From Oscillospiraceae bacterium (GTDB taxonomy: Bacteria; Bacillota; Clostridia; Oscillospirales; Oscillospiraceae), in the NCBI GenBank assembly GCA_015067525.1, contig SVMH01000011.1, positions 1-47,990 of the forward strand: a stretch of 47,990 nt of DNA. Reading direction: 5' to 3'. This document shows positions 1-7,391 of this stretch, in pieces (the stretch's first letter is position 1; each line of letters opens with the position of its first letter). Both the position numbers and the translations under genes were made by a program. Under the pieces are notes generated by a model. That model was not told the DNA's origin, searched no databases, and saw nothing but the letters and a program-made list of their open reading frames with translations.

Positions 1-1
1 G

Positions 2-598
2 GGCGACAGCTTTGTGGGCCTCCACGCCCGCTTGATGAGCCAGGCACTGCGTAAGCTCACCGGCATCATCAGCAAGACCAACTGCATCGTCATCTTCATC
101 AACCAGCTGCGCGAGAAGGTGGGCGTCATGTACGGTAACCCCGAAGTCACCACCGGCGGCCGTGCCCTGAAGTTCTATGCCAGCGTCCGCATCGACGTGC
201 GCCGCGTGGAGACCCTGAAGAGCGGCGGCGAGATGATCGGTAACCGCACCCGCGCCAAGGTGGTGAAGAACAAGGTGGCGCCTCCCTTCCGTGAGGCGGA
301 GTTTGACATCATGTACGGCGAGGGTATCTCTCTCCTGGGCGAAATGATCGACCTGGGCGTGAAGCTGGATCTCATCCAGAAGAGCGGCTCGTGGTTCAAC
401 ATGGGCGAGGTGCGTCTCGGTCAGGGCCGCGACGCTGCCAAGCAGTATTTCAAGGACCATCCCGAGGAGGCCGACAAGCTGGAGGCCGCCATCCGCCGCG
501 ATTTCCATAAGCTGATGAGCAACCAGTCCCGCATTGCCGCCAAGGCGGCCGGCCGTGCCGTGGACGTGTCCGCTGACGATTTCGACGATGCGGATTGA
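2..598 (+). CDS. recA: Recombinase RecA, 3' part (5' end outside window)
   Basis: The reading frame is open from base 2, so the gene starts upstream of the window; the visible part is 198 codons. It begins in the stretch [16 protein letters not shown], followed by [18 protein letters not shown] and [14 protein letters not shown], which are the ATP-binding core, loop 1 and loop 2 regions of RecA. RecA forms the ATP-dependent strand-exchange filament on single-stranded DNA and activates LexA cleavage. The C-terminal domain is complete and ends with an acidic tail (SADDFDDAD), as is usual. The downstream recX start codon lies inside the last codons of recA, so the two are translationally coupled. 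Confidence 0.97.
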   Translation, partial: GDSFVGLHARLMSQALRKLTGIISKTNCIVIFINQLREKVGVMYGNPEVTTGGRALKFYASVRIDVRRVETLKSGGEMIGNRTRAKVVKNKVAPPFREAEFDIMYGEGISLLGEMIDLGVKLDLIQKSGSWFNMGEVRLGQGRDAAKQYFKDHPEEADKLEAAIRRDFHKLMSNQSRIAAKAAGRAVDVSADDFDDAD

Positions 599-1214
599 GA
601 AAATCGAACCATCCAAGCATAAGCAGGAGCGAGTGCTGGTGTATCTGGAGGGGGGCGACCTCCTCCGGCTCACCGGTGATGCGCTCCTGCGCTTTGGCTT
701 GCAGGTGGGTATGGACTTATCCGATGAAGATGTGGTAGAATTGAAAGAAGCCGAGCGGCACTACCGCATCCGCAGCCGCGGCGCCAACATCGCCTCCAGC
801 CGCATGCTCTCGCGCAAGGAGCTGACGGACCGTCTCGCCCGCCGCGGCGCTACCGAGGAAGAGGCGGCAGACACCGCCGACTGGCTGGAAGAACTGGGCG
901 CGCTGGATGACGCGGCCTACGCCGCCGCCGTGGTGCGGCACTACAGCCGTATGGGCTACGGCACGCTGCGCATCCGGCAGGAGCTTTCCCGCCGCGGCAT
1001 CGACCGCGCGTTGTGGGACGAGGCGCTGACGCAGGCTGATGAGAGCGAAGCGATCATCGAAGCGCTGCTGCAAAGCCGCCTGCGCGGCCGCACGCCGGAC
1101 GCGGAGGAGGGCCGCAAGCTTGCCGCCATGCTTTCCCGCCGCGGCTTTATCTGGCAGGAGATCCGCCCCGTGCTGAGCCGCTTTCTGGACGGCGAAGACC
1201 TGCCGGAAGAGTAA
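588..1214 (+). CDS. recX: Regulatory protein RecX
   Basis: This 208-residue protein has the RecX layout of short three-helix repeats. Examples are [36 protein letters not shown] and a final repeat around [17 protein letters not shown]. RecX binds the RecA filament and modulates its activity. The start is placed at ATG 588 ([12 protein letters not shown]) because family members begin close to this sequence; a longer frame from 534 would run through the recA end with an unrelated sequence. The gene overlaps the recA stop (596-598) by 11 nt, which fits the recA-recX operon common in Firmicutes. Confidence 0.93.
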   Translation: MRIEKIEPSKHKQERVLVYLEGGDLLRLTGDALLRFGLQVGMDLSDEDVVELKEAERHYRIRSRGANIASSRMLSRKELTDRLARRGATEEEAADTADWLEELGALDDAAYAAAVVRHYSRMGYGTLRIRQELSRRGIDRALWDEALTQADESEAIIEALLQSRLRGRTPDAEEGRKLAAMLSRRGFIWQEIRPVLSRFLDGEDLPEE

Positions 1215-1237
1215 GAAGAATTGTGAGGAAACGGACA

Positions 1238-2560
1238 ATGAAGGTATCCTTTATTTCCCTTGGCTGCGCCAAGAATACGGTGAATGCCGAGCAGATGATG
1301 GCCCTGTGCCGCGACGCCGGCATGGAGCTGCTTGCCGCCCCCGAGGGGGCCGACGTGGTGGTCATCAACACCTGCGGCTTTATCGACAGCGCCAAGAGCG
1401 AGGCCATCGACAATATTCTGGCCATGGCCGAGCTGAAGGCCGAGGGTCAAATCGGCAAGATCTTGGTCACCGGCTGCCTGAGCCAGCGCTATAAGGAAGA
1501 GATTCTCAACGAACTGCCCGAGGTGGACGGCATTCTCGGCACCGGCAGCTACAGTGAGATCGTCTCCGCCATCGAAGAGGTGGCCTCCGGCGGCGTGCCC
1601 TGCCGCTTCGGCAGCATCCACGCCCCCGTGGAGGAGCTGGACCGTGTGCTGACCACGCCCCCCTACATCGCCTACCTGCGCATCGCCGAGGGCTGCGACA
1701 ACCACTGCGCCTACTGCGTCATCCCGTCTCTGCGTGGCAAGTACCGCAGCCGCTCCATGGAAAATGTGCTTGCCGAGGCCAAGAAGCTCTCCGACGGCGG
1801 CGTCAAGGAGCTTATCATCATCGCGCAGGACATCACCCGCTACGGCATCGACCTCTACGGCGAGAAGAAGCTCAGCGCCCTGCTGCGTGAGCTGTGCAAA
1901 ATGGACTTCCGCTGGATCCGCCTGCACTACCTCTATCCTGACGAGATCGACGATGACCTCATCGACACCATTGCCGAGGAGCCCAAGATTTTGAAGTATC
2001 TGGATATCCCCATCCAGCACTGCAACGATCAGGTGCTTGCCGCCATGAACCGCCGCAACACCAAGGCCGAGCTCCTGGAGCTGTTCTATACGCTCCGCGG
2101 CCGCATCGACGGTCTGGTGCTGCGCACCAGCCTCATCACCGGCCTGCCCTTTGAGGATGAGGACGCCTTTGATGAGCTGTGCCGCTTCCTGCGCGAGGTG
2201 CAGATCGAGCGTGCCGGCGTGTTCCCCTACTCCCCCGAGGAGGGTACCCGCGCCGCGCTGATGGAAAACCGGGTGGACACCGCCGAGGCCGAGCGCCGCG
2301 CCGAGCTGGTGGTGGACGTGCAGTCCCGTATTATGGATGACTTCAACGAAAGCCGCATGGGCGAGATCACCGAGGTGTTGTGCGAGGGCTGGGACGGTCA
2401 GGCCATGAGCTATGCCGGCCGCAGCTGGGCCGAGTCCCCGGATATTGACGGACGCATTTACTTTACCGCCGAACGCGAGGTGGCGGACGGCGAATTTGTG
2501 CCGGTGCGCATCACCGGCTCTATGGACGGCGAATTGACCGGTGAACTTTGGGAGGAATAA
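1238..2560 (+). CDS. rimO: Ribosomal protein S12 methylthiotransferase RimO
   Basis: RimO is a radical-SAM methylthiotransferase that modifies an aspartate of ribosomal protein S12. The 440-residue frame begins MKVSFISLGCAKN, the hallmark of the N-terminal 4Fe-4S domain. It carries the radical-SAM triad CxxxCxxC in GCDNHCAYC near residue 155 and ends with a TRAM-like domain rich in beta strands (ITEVLCEG to VRITG). ATG 1238 is preferred over GTG 1223 because GTGAGGA at 1223-1229 is a good ribosome binding site for it. The gene starts 23 nt after recX and ends 4 nt before pgsA, so it is probably in one transcript with both. Confidence 0.95.
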   Translation: MKVSFISLGCAKNTVNAEQMMALCRDAGMELLAAPEGADVVVINTCGFIDSAKSEAIDNILAMAELKAEGQIGKILVTGCLSQRYKEEILNELPEVDGILGTGSYSEIVSAIEEVASGGVPCRFGSIHAPVEELDRVLTTPPYIAYLRIAEGCDNHCAYCVIPSLRGKYRSRSMENVLAEAKKLSDGGVKELIIIAQDITRYGIDLYGEKKLSALLRELCKMDFRWIRLHYLYPDEIDDDLIDTIAEEPKILKYLDIPIQHCNDQVLAAMNRRNTKAELLELFYTLRGRIDGLVLRTSLITGLPFEDEDAFDELCRFLREVQIERAGVFPYSPEEGTRAALMENRVDTAEAERRAELVVDVQSRIMDDFNESRMGEITEVLCEGWDGQAMSYAGRSWAESPDIDGRIYFTAEREVADGEFVPVRITGSMDGELTGELWEE

Positions 2561-2564
2561 GGAA

Positions 2565-3089
2565 ATGACAACTGCAAACAAACTGACGATCCTGCGTGTG
2601 GTAATGATCCCCGCCTTTCTGGCCGTGGTGTACGCCGGCTTCCCCGGCAGCGGCTATGTGGCCCTCGCCATCTATATCGTGGCGTGCCTGACCGACTGGC
2701 TGGACGGCTACATCGCCCGCCACTATAATCAGGTGTCCGATTTCGGCAAATTCATGGACCCCCTGGCCGATAAGTGCCTGGTGGTGGCAGCTCTGTGCTG
2801 GTTCGTGGAAAACGGCCAGATGGCCGGCTGGGTGCTGGCCGTGGTGCTGCTGCGCGAGTTCGCCGTGTCCGGCATGCGCCTTGTGGCCGTGGAAAAGGGC
2901 CGCGTCATTGCCGCCGGCTGGTCCGGCAAGGTCAAGACCGCCAGCACCATGGTGTGCATCTGCCTGATGCTCTTCGGCATCCCCGGCTGGGCCGAGCGTG
3001 TGTGTGAGGTCATTATCCTTGTCACCACCATCTACTCCGGCGTGGAGTATTTTGCCAAGAATCTGGACGTCTTCAAGGATGTCAAGTAA
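2565..3089 (+). CDS. pgsA: CDP-diacylglycerol-glycerol-3-phosphate 3-phosphatidyltransferase
   Basis: PgsA makes phosphatidylglycerophosphate from CDP-diacylglycerol and glycerol-3-phosphate at the membrane. The 174-residue protein holds a complete CDP-alcohol phosphatidyltransferase signature: D44, D47-G48, A51-R52, G61, D65 and D69 with the expected spacing. Several hydrophobic helices surround it. ATG 2565 is chosen because GGGAGGAA lies at 2550-2557 just upstream; the frame is open further 5' but without a site. The pgsA-recA neighbourhood is common in Firmicutes. A terminator follows at 3103. Confidence 0.94.
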   Translation: MTTANKLTILRVVMIPAFLAVVYAGFPGSGYVALAIYIVACLTDWLDGYIARHYNQVSDFGKFMDPLADKCLVVAALCWFVENGQMAGWVLAVVLLREFAVSGMRLVAVEKGRVIAAGWSGKVKTASTMVCICLMLFGIPGWAERVCEVIILVTTIYSGVEYFAKNLDVFKDVK

Positions 3090-3102
3090 GAACGGCTGCA
3101 AA

Positions 3103-3128
3103 AGAGGGCGCATTGCGCCCTCTTTTTT
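3103..3128 (+). terminator. Intrinsic terminator after pgsA
   Basis: A 9-bp perfect stem (3103-3111 with 3115-3123) with a 3-nt loop is followed by a T-run. It ends the recA-recX-rimO-pgsA transcript. Confidence 0.9.
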
Positions 3129-3227
3129 CTCTATGCAACGCTCCGTTGCGCAAAAGCAAGGGGCGGTTGGTGGCACAAAATGGATGGGTGTGGTAGCTTT
3201 GTGGCAGAAAAGGGAGGTGGCTGTACC

Positions 3228-3845
3228 ATGAAAAAACAACTGTGGTGGCTCATCGTGGGATGGATGCTCCTGCTGACCGGCTGCGCCGCGCCGTCGGCGG
3301 AGGAAACACGCACCGACGAGCAGCGGCTCTCCGACGCCATGCTCCTGTGCCGCGAAGATTTCTCCAAAGGACAGGCTGCGCTGCGGGAGCTGGACGCCCA
3401 AATCGTGGGAGGCAAGCAGACCGCCGGAGAGAGCAGCACCCTCGCCCTCTGGCAGCTCCACTGCGGAGAACAGTACCTGCTGCTGTGGCAGCTGACCTGC
3501 ACTGCGGCGGAGGAACATCCCGGCACACTGGATACCCTGCGTTTGACGTGGGAAGGCGGTAAGTATTACCGCTCTGAGGGCGACGAAACTTGGAGTACCG
3601 TGCAGGGGCGGACGGAGAACACCGTATCTTTCAACATCGAAGATGACCGCCTCGCTGCCGGAGACACGACCTGCGGCGCCGTGTACCTGCAAGCCCCGGC
3701 CATCGCCTACGGCGCGGAGCTGGAACACACTGCCGCGGCGCAGGAGACAACGCTGACCGCCGAGGGCGACACTGTCACCGCCACCACCCGGGACGCGCAG
3801 CAGACGTGGACGCTGTCGCTGGAACACAAGGAGGACACACCATGA
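3228..3845 (+). CDS. Predicted lipoprotein, function unknown
   Basis: The 205-residue product begins MKKQLWWLIVGWMLLLTGCAAP: a basic N-terminus, a hydrophobic core and a lipobox LLTGC, so it should be lipidated on the Cys and held outside the membrane. The rest is hydrophilic with a probable amphipathic helix (about residues 30-60) followed by beta-rich sequence. No family is recognised. ATG 3228 is preceded by AGGGAGGTGG (3211-3220). Its stop overlaps the next start (ATGA at 3842-3845), so it is translationally coupled to a membrane-anchored XRE regulator; the two probably act together, which is inference from position only. Confidence 0.8.
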   Translation: MKKQLWWLIVGWMLLLTGCAAPSAEETRTDEQRLSDAMLLCREDFSKGQAALRELDAQIVGGKQTAGESSTLALWQLHCGEQYLLLWQLTCTAAEEHPGTLDTLRLTWEGGKYYRSEGDETWSTVQGRTENTVSFNIEDDRLAAGDTTCGAVYLQAPAIAYGAELEHTAAAQETTLTAEGDTVTATTRDAQQTWTLSLEHKEDTP

Positions 3846-4375
3846 CATTATCCGAAAAATTACAAAATCTCCGTAAGGCCGCCGGCCTTTCCCAGGAACA
3901 ACTGGCTGAGCGGCTGAACGTCACCCGTCAGGCCGTCAGCAAGTGGGAGACGGGGGAGGGCAAGCCCGATATCGACAATCTCCTGCCGCTGGCGAAGCTC
4001 CTGGGCACCACCGTGGACTATCTGCTGGATGACGGCGCCGCGGAGCCCCGACAGAGCGAGCCCCAGCCTGCGCCCCAGACCGAGAGCGTGGGCCGTGAGC
4101 TGTGGGAGCAGCTGAAAACCTTCGGCCGCCGCTGGGGCTGGCTGGGCGGCTACGCCATCGCCCTCATCGGCGCGGTGCGCTTCGTGACCACGCTGGTGGT
4201 GCTCTTTGCCGGCGGCACGGCGCTGGGCGGCATCATCCACGCCGATTTCGGCATGGCGGCGGGCTTCGGCCTTGCCTATTACCTCATCGGCATCGTCCAG
4301 CTGGCGGTCTACGCCGCCATGATCGTGGGCGGCATTTGGCTGGCCCGGTGGCTGAAGCGAAAATACGCGGAATAA
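3842..4375 (+). CDS. XRE-family regulator with C-terminal membrane segments
   Basis: Residues 1-65 form a Cro/C1-type helix-turn-helix (LAERLNVTRQAVSKWETGEG is the recognition region, then LLPLAKLLGTTVDYLL). A proline/glutamine-rich linker follows. Residues about 100-170 hold two hydrophobic spans separated by a short loop, then a basic end (RWLKRKYAE). The protein is thus a membrane-tethered DNA-binding protein of 177 residues. Many Clostridia carry such proteins, often coupled to a membrane partner; here the partner is the overlapping lipoprotein. The signal sensed is unknown. Confidence 0.82.
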   Translation: MTLSEKLQNLRKAAGLSQEQLAERLNVTRQAVSKWETGEGKPDIDNLLPLAKLLGTTVDYLLDDGAAEPRQSEPQPAPQTESVGRELWEQLKTFGRRWGWLGGYAIALIGAVRFVTTLVVLFAGGTALGGIIHADFGMAAGFGLAYYLIGIVQLAVYAAMIVGGIWLARWLKRKYAE

Positions 4376-4379
4376 AAAA

Positions 4380-4423
4380 GGCTCCCTTGTGTAAAGGGAG
4401 CTGTCAGCGAAGCTGACTGAGGG
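4380..4423 (+). repeat. Intergenic two-hairpin repeat, copy 1
   Basis: Hairpin A pairs 4381-4388 with 4394-4401; hairpin B pairs 4403-4408 (GTCAGC) with 4412-4417 (GCTGAC), followed by TGAGGGA. The same layout is at 9428-9471. Elements of this kind recur in intergenic regions of Ruminococcaceae genomes (recalled, not checked). Confidence 0.75.
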
Positions 4424-4470
4424 ATTGGCAACCCCTCGGAGACTTGAGCGCGCGCATAGAACGACCGCAA

Positions 4471-4504
4471 AACAAGGGAGCAGCCGCAAGGCCGCTCCCT
4501 TGTT
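4471..4504. terminator. Bidirectional hairpin between convergent genes
   Basis: An 11-bp perfect stem (4471-4481 with 4494-4504) encloses a second GCC/GGC stem. It lies between the plus-strand XRE gene and the minus-strand gene ending at 4506. The T-run is weak on both sides. Confidence 0.6.
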
Positions 4505-4505
4505 A

Positions 4506-4721
4506 TCAATCATCTGTTTCGTAGACTTCAAAATCTACATCATCGTCTTCGTCGAGGGGATAATCACCCGGATTGGACATGTGAAGAATTTCGCCGCCTG
4601 TGTGATAGCAACTGCAAAGATACTCACCGTGTGCGCGAGCTTCCGCTTCGGTGTCAAACAGGTTGTCATCCTCTTCGCTGGTGCCGTCGGAGTAGAACAT
4701 TTCTACATAGTATTTTGCCAT
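4506..4721 (-). CDS. Small acidic hypothetical protein (71 aa)
   Basis: The product starts MAKYYVEMFYSDGTSEEDD and ends in a run of Asp/Glu (PLDEDDDVDFEVYETDD). It is very acidic, contains two Cys (LCSCYH) and has no membrane segment. The start is well supported by AAGGAGGAT just upstream on the minus strand. It is the last of three small minus-strand genes (5157 to 4506) behind one promoter. No family recognised; an XRE-controlled small cytosolic protein is all that can be said. Confidence 0.7.
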   Translation of the reverse strand: MAKYYVEMFYSDGTSEEDDNLFDTEAEARAHGEYLCSCYHTGGEILHMSNPGDYPLDEDDDVDFEVYETDD

Positions 4722-4744
4722 AATACGATCCTCCTTCTCGCTGT

Positions 4745-4954
4745 TTATTGTCCATTAAGGAATTTTTTTCTGTCAGACATGTGCTTGGCGGCGAGGGAAC
4801 TGCCGTGTCGCAAGCCATCGGCGATAGATTCTTTAAAAAAGGAGTCTTTTTCTTCGCATAGGCGTTCCAACTGTCGAATACGTTTTTTGCTTGTTCGTAA
4901 TTCACTTTCCAAAATTTGAATTCGTTTCTTGTCTTTAGAACCAAACAAACCCAT
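4745..4954 (-). CDS. Small coiled-coil protein (69 aa)
   Basis: The protein begins MGLFGSKDKKRIQILESEL and continues as one strongly helical stretch (KKRIRQLERLCEEKDSFF) with heptad-like leucine/isoleucine spacing, so a short coiled coil is likely. ATG 4954 is preferred over the in-frame TTG at 4960 because AGGAGG sits 7 nt upstream of the ATG and would be in contact with the TTG. The function is unknown; it lies in the same small operon as its neighbours. Confidence 0.65.
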   Translation of the reverse strand: MGLFGSKDKKRIQILESELRTSKKRIRQLERLCEEKDSFFKESIADGLRHGSSLAAKHMSDRKKFLNGQ

Positions 4955-4974
4955 TTGCAATCCTCCTATACGGT

Positions 4975-5157
4975 TTATTCCTCATCGCAGGTGTCGATAT
5001 AAATATCCTCCGCGCGCTGTTGTCCCCGCGCCAAAATCAGCGTCACCTCTGTGCGCAGCGCAATTTCGCTGTCGGGGAAGGGAAGCTGAGAAAGCCGCTC
5101 CATGGCCGCCTCGGCGGCATCCACCATGGCCAGATACATGTGCTTGTAGTCCGTCAT
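4975..5157 (-). CDS. Small hypothetical protein (60 aa)
   Basis: The 60-residue product (MTDYKHMYLAMVDAAEAAMERL...) looks all-helical at the start and acidic at the end. ATG 5157 is chosen because the upstream in-frame GTG lies within the ribosome binding site GTGAGGTGAT. It is the first gene behind the minus-strand promoter at 5176-5204. Proteins of this type, a short YKxMYxxM helix followed by a Leu-rich stretch, occur beside phage-like XRE genes, but no family can be named. Confidence 0.65.
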   Translation of the reverse strand: MTDYKHMYLAMVDAAEAAMERLSQLPFPDSEIALRTEVTLILARGQQRAEDIYIDTCDEE

Positions 5158-5175
5158 ATCGATCACCTCACTACC

Positions 5176-5204
5176 AGTTTAGAACAGAGTGTTCAAAAAG
5201 TCAA
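5176..5204 (-). promoter_or_regulatory. Sigma-A promoter of the small minus-strand operon
   Basis: On the minus strand TTGACT (5204-5199), 17 nt and TAAACT (5181-5176). The palindrome at 5182-5194 fills most of the spacer. Confidence 0.75.
5182..5194. promoter_or_regulatory. Operator-like palindrome 1, GAACA-N3-TGTTC
   Basis: Perfect 5-bp inverted repeat inside the spacer of the minus-strand promoter. An identical half-site pair with a different core is at 5207-5219, 25 bp away centre to centre. Confidence 0.65.
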
Positions 5205-5206
5205 TA

Positions 5207-5219
5207 GAACAAATTGTTC
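5207..5219. promoter_or_regulatory. Operator-like palindrome 2, GAACA-N3-TGTTC
   Basis: Perfect inverted repeat that extends to 7 bp per arm (5206-5220). It lies just upstream of the minus-strand -35 and just upstream of the TATACT box (5225-5230) of the divergent XRE gene. Confidence 0.65.
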
Positions 5220-5246
5220 TTCCGTATACTGAGCATGGTGACGTAT

Positions 5247-5483
5247 ATGGAGAAATACCAAAGAATCCGCGATTTGCGGGAAGATAAGGATAAGACACAG
5301 CGTGAGGTGGGCGAAGCGATCAATGTGCCGCAGCGCACCTATGCCTATTATGAGAGCGGCGAGCGGATGATCCCGCCCCATGTCCTCATCGCCCTTGCCG
5401 CCTATCACGGCGTCAGCGTGGACTATCTGCTGGGGCTGACGGACAAGCGTGAGCCCTATCCCCGGGGTAAACAGCGCACTTGA
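5247..5483 (+). CDS. Small XRE-family transcriptional regulator
   Basis: The 78-residue product (from ATG 5247, MEKYQRIRDLREDKDKTQ) is a single Cro/C1-type helix-turn-helix domain: REVGEAINVPQRTYAYYESG is the HTH, then PPHVLIALAAYHGVSVDYLL. A start at ATG 5235 adds four residues and cannot be excluded; neither has a strong ribosome binding site. It is divergent from the three-gene small operon, with two matching palindromes in between. It is therefore likely to repress itself and that operon (inference). Confidence 0.82.
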   Translation: MEKYQRIRDLREDKDKTQREVGEAINVPQRTYAYYESGERMIPPHVLIALAAYHGVSVDYLLGLTDKREPYPRGKQRT

Positions 5484-5508
5484 CACCGCTTGCATCCTCT
5501 GCTAAAAT
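5480..5508 (+). promoter_or_regulatory. Sigma-A promoter of the cysS T-box leader
   Basis: TTGACA (5480-5485), 17 nt, TAAAAT (5503-5508). The -35 overlaps the stop codon of the XRE gene. Transcription should begin near 5515. Confidence 0.85.
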
Positions 5509-5514
5509 ATTCAG

Positions 5515-5748
5515 TAATCGCATAGCGTGTGGATCGGGAAGAGTATGCCCCCACCTTTGCCCAGAGAGAGACCGTCAGCGGCTGGAAGCGGTCTTGCGAA
5601 GAGGAGCAGAAAGTGCGCCCGGGAGCGCGGGGGACATGGGAGCCCTCCGGTTGGTCACCGTCACAAGGCCGCCATCGAGTGAGAAACGAGAGTGGAACCG
5701 CGATAGCTTTTATCGCCTCTCATGCCTGCGGGCGTGAGAGGCGTTTTT
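5515..5748 (+). promoter_or_regulatory. Cysteine-specific T-box leader
   Basis: The leader of cysS has the signature T-box sequence TGGAACCGCG at 5693-5702, preceded by GAGAG. The terminator is a 9-bp core stem (5714-5722 with 5735-5743) followed by T5. Upstream, the stem I features GGAAGAGTA and AGAGAGACCG are visible. After the stem I arm GCGGTC a TGC triplet stands at 5595-5597, which would be the specifier codon for tRNA-Cys. Uncharged tRNA-Cys should pair with the TGC and the T-box bulge and prevent termination. The specifier assignment is by eye and matches the downstream gene. Confidence 0.9.
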
Positions 5749-5790
5749 ATTTTTTCAATTCAAAAATTGACAATAGAAGGAGTAAACCCC

Positions 5791-7242
5791 ATGTATCTGT
5801 ACAATTCTGCCACTCATAAGAAGGAAGAATTCAAGACCCACACCCCCGGCCATGTGGAGATGTACACCTGCGGCCCCACGGTGTACCACTTTGCCCACAT
5901 CGGTAACCTGCGCAGCTACCTGATGGAGGACGTGCTGGAGAAGTATCTGCGTTTTTCCGGCTATGATGTCCACCGCGTCATGAACATCACCGACGTGGGC
6001 CATCTGACCAGCGACGCCGACGAGGGCGAGGACAAGATGCTCAAGGGCGCCAAGCGCGAGAACAAGTCCGTCATGGACATCGCCAAGTTCTACACCGACG
6101 CTTTCTTTGCCGACTGCGCCAAGCTGAACATCAAGACCCCCGACGTGGTGGATCCCGCCACCAACTGCATTGACGAGTATATCCACATCGTCTCCACCCT
6201 GCTGGAGAAGGGCTTTGCCTATGTGGCCGGCGGCAACGTCTATTTTGACTCTTCCAAGCTGGACCGCTACTACGTCTTCAACGACCACGACGAGGAAGAT
6301 CTGGCCGTGGGCGTCCGCGAGGGCGTGGAGGAGGACACCAACAAGCGCAACAAGAACGACTTCGTGCTGTGGTTCACCAAGTCCAAGTTTGAAGATCAGG
6401 CCCTGAAGTGGGATTCCCCCTGGGGCGTGGGCTATCCCGGCTGGCACATTGAGTGCACCGGCATCTCCCTCAAGCACAACGGCGAGTACCTGGACCTGCA
6501 CTGCGGCGGCGTGGACAACGCCTTCCCCCACCACACCAACGAGATCGCCCAGTCCGAAAGCTTCCTGGGTCACGCATGGTGCCCCCACTGGTTCCATGTG
6601 GCCCACCTGAACACCAACACCGGCAAGATGAGTAAGTCCAAGGGTGAGTTCCTCACCGTCTCCCTGCTGGAGGAGAAGGGCTACGATCCGCTGGCTTACC
6701 GCTTCTTCTGCATGCAGAGCCATTACCGCAAGGGCCTGGTGTTCTCCTGGGAGAATCTGGACAACGCCGTGGTGGCCTACAACAAGCTGCTCGCCCGCGT
6801 GGCCGGCCTGAAGCCGGAGGGCGAGGTGGACAGCGCCGCCTATGACGAGCTGCGCGGCAAGTTTGCCAAGGCCATGGACAACGACCTGAACACCTCCATG
6901 GGCGTCACCGTGCTGTACGACGTGCTCAAGGCCAAGACCAATGACGCCACCAAGCTGGCCGTCATCGAGAGCATCGACACCGTGCTGGGCCTGAAGCTCA
7001 TCGAGAAGGCCGCCGAAGTCCGCGCCAAGCAGGCCAAGGCCGCTGCCGCCCCCGCTGCCGGTTTCACCGTGGTCAGCGAGTCCGGCGAGGAGAACGCCGA
7101 AGTGGAGGCCCTCATCCGCGCCCGCGCCGACGCCAAGAAGGCCAAGAACTTTGCCGAGGCCGACCGCATCCGCGACGAGCTGAAGGCACAGGGCATCGAG
7201 ATCATCGACGTGGCCGGCGGCGCCAAGTGGAAGCGCGTGTAA
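5791..7242 (+). CDS. cysS: Cysteinyl-tRNA synthetase
   Basis: The 483-residue class I synthetase charges tRNA-Cys. It opens MYLYNSATHKKEEF, with the zinc Cys and HIGN signature in YTCGPTVYHFAHIGNLRSY (C27, H36-N39). Further zinc-site and adenylate motifs are GWHIECTGIS and CGGVDNAFPHHTNE, and the KMSKS loop is at about residue 279. The C-terminal part is the helical anticodon-binding region, with an Ala/Lys-rich stretch (AKQAKAAAAPAAG) before the final domain. ATG 5791 has AGAAGGAG upstream. Expression is controlled by the T-box. Confidence 0.97.
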   Translation: MYLYNSATHKKEEFKTHTPGHVEMYTCGPTVYHFAHIGNLRSYLMEDVLEKYLRFSGYDVHRVMNITDVGHLTSDADEGEDKMLKGAKRENKSVMDIAKFYTDAFFADCAKLNIKTPDVVDPATNCIDEYIHIVSTLLEKGFAYVAGGNVYFDSSKLDRYYVFNDHDEEDLAVGVREGVEEDTNKRNKNDFVLWFTKSKFEDQALKWDSPWGVGYPGWHIECTGISLKHNGEYLDLHCGGVDNAFPHHTNEIAQSESFLGHAWCPHWFHVAHLNTNTGKMSKSKGEFLTVSLLEEKGYDPLAYRFFCMQSHYRKGLVFSWENLDNAVVAYNKLLARVAGLKPEGEVDSAAYDELRGKFAKAMDNDLNTSMGVTVLYDVLKAKTNDATKLAVIESIDTVLGLKLIEKAAEVRAKQAKAAAAPAAGFTVVSESGEENAEVEALIRARADAKKAKNFAEADRIRDELKAQGIEIIDVAGGAKWKRV

Positions 7243-7260
7243 TCCCCACTTACCCAATCA

Positions 7261-7289
7261 AAAGCGCACCGCTTACGGCGGTGCGCTTT
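7261..7289 (+). terminator. Terminator after cysS
   Basis: A 12-bp perfect stem (7261-7272 with 7278-7289) with a short loop; the T-tract is weak (TTTCTCT). Confidence 0.8.
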
Positions 7290-7324
7290 CTCTGTGCCGT
7301 TTAACGAAAAATCGGCAAAAGCCC

Positions 7325-7354
7325 TTGACAGCTTCTTGTCGGCGGGTGTACGAT
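7325..7354 (+). promoter_or_regulatory. Sigma-A promoter of the XRE-cupin gene
   Basis: TTGACA at 7325-7330, 18 nt, TACGAT at 7349-7354. Confidence 0.65.
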
Positions 7355-7391
7355 ATTGTTGAAAAGAGACAAAATATTGGGGGAAAGCACC

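Noticed and set aside
956-2581. Long minus-strand frame opposite recX-rimO
   Set aside because: His/Gly/Val-rich shadow translation of a GC-rich gene, with no ribosome binding site. The same applies to similar long frames at 5755-7257, 19122-20297, 22716-24950, 29924-31879, 36242-37432 and 37668-38786.
5182-5219. LexA (SOS) boxes near recA
   Set aside because: The Firmicutes SOS box has GAAC-N4-GTTC. Here the half-sites are separated by N5 in both dyads, and they flank an XRE gene that is a simpler explanation.
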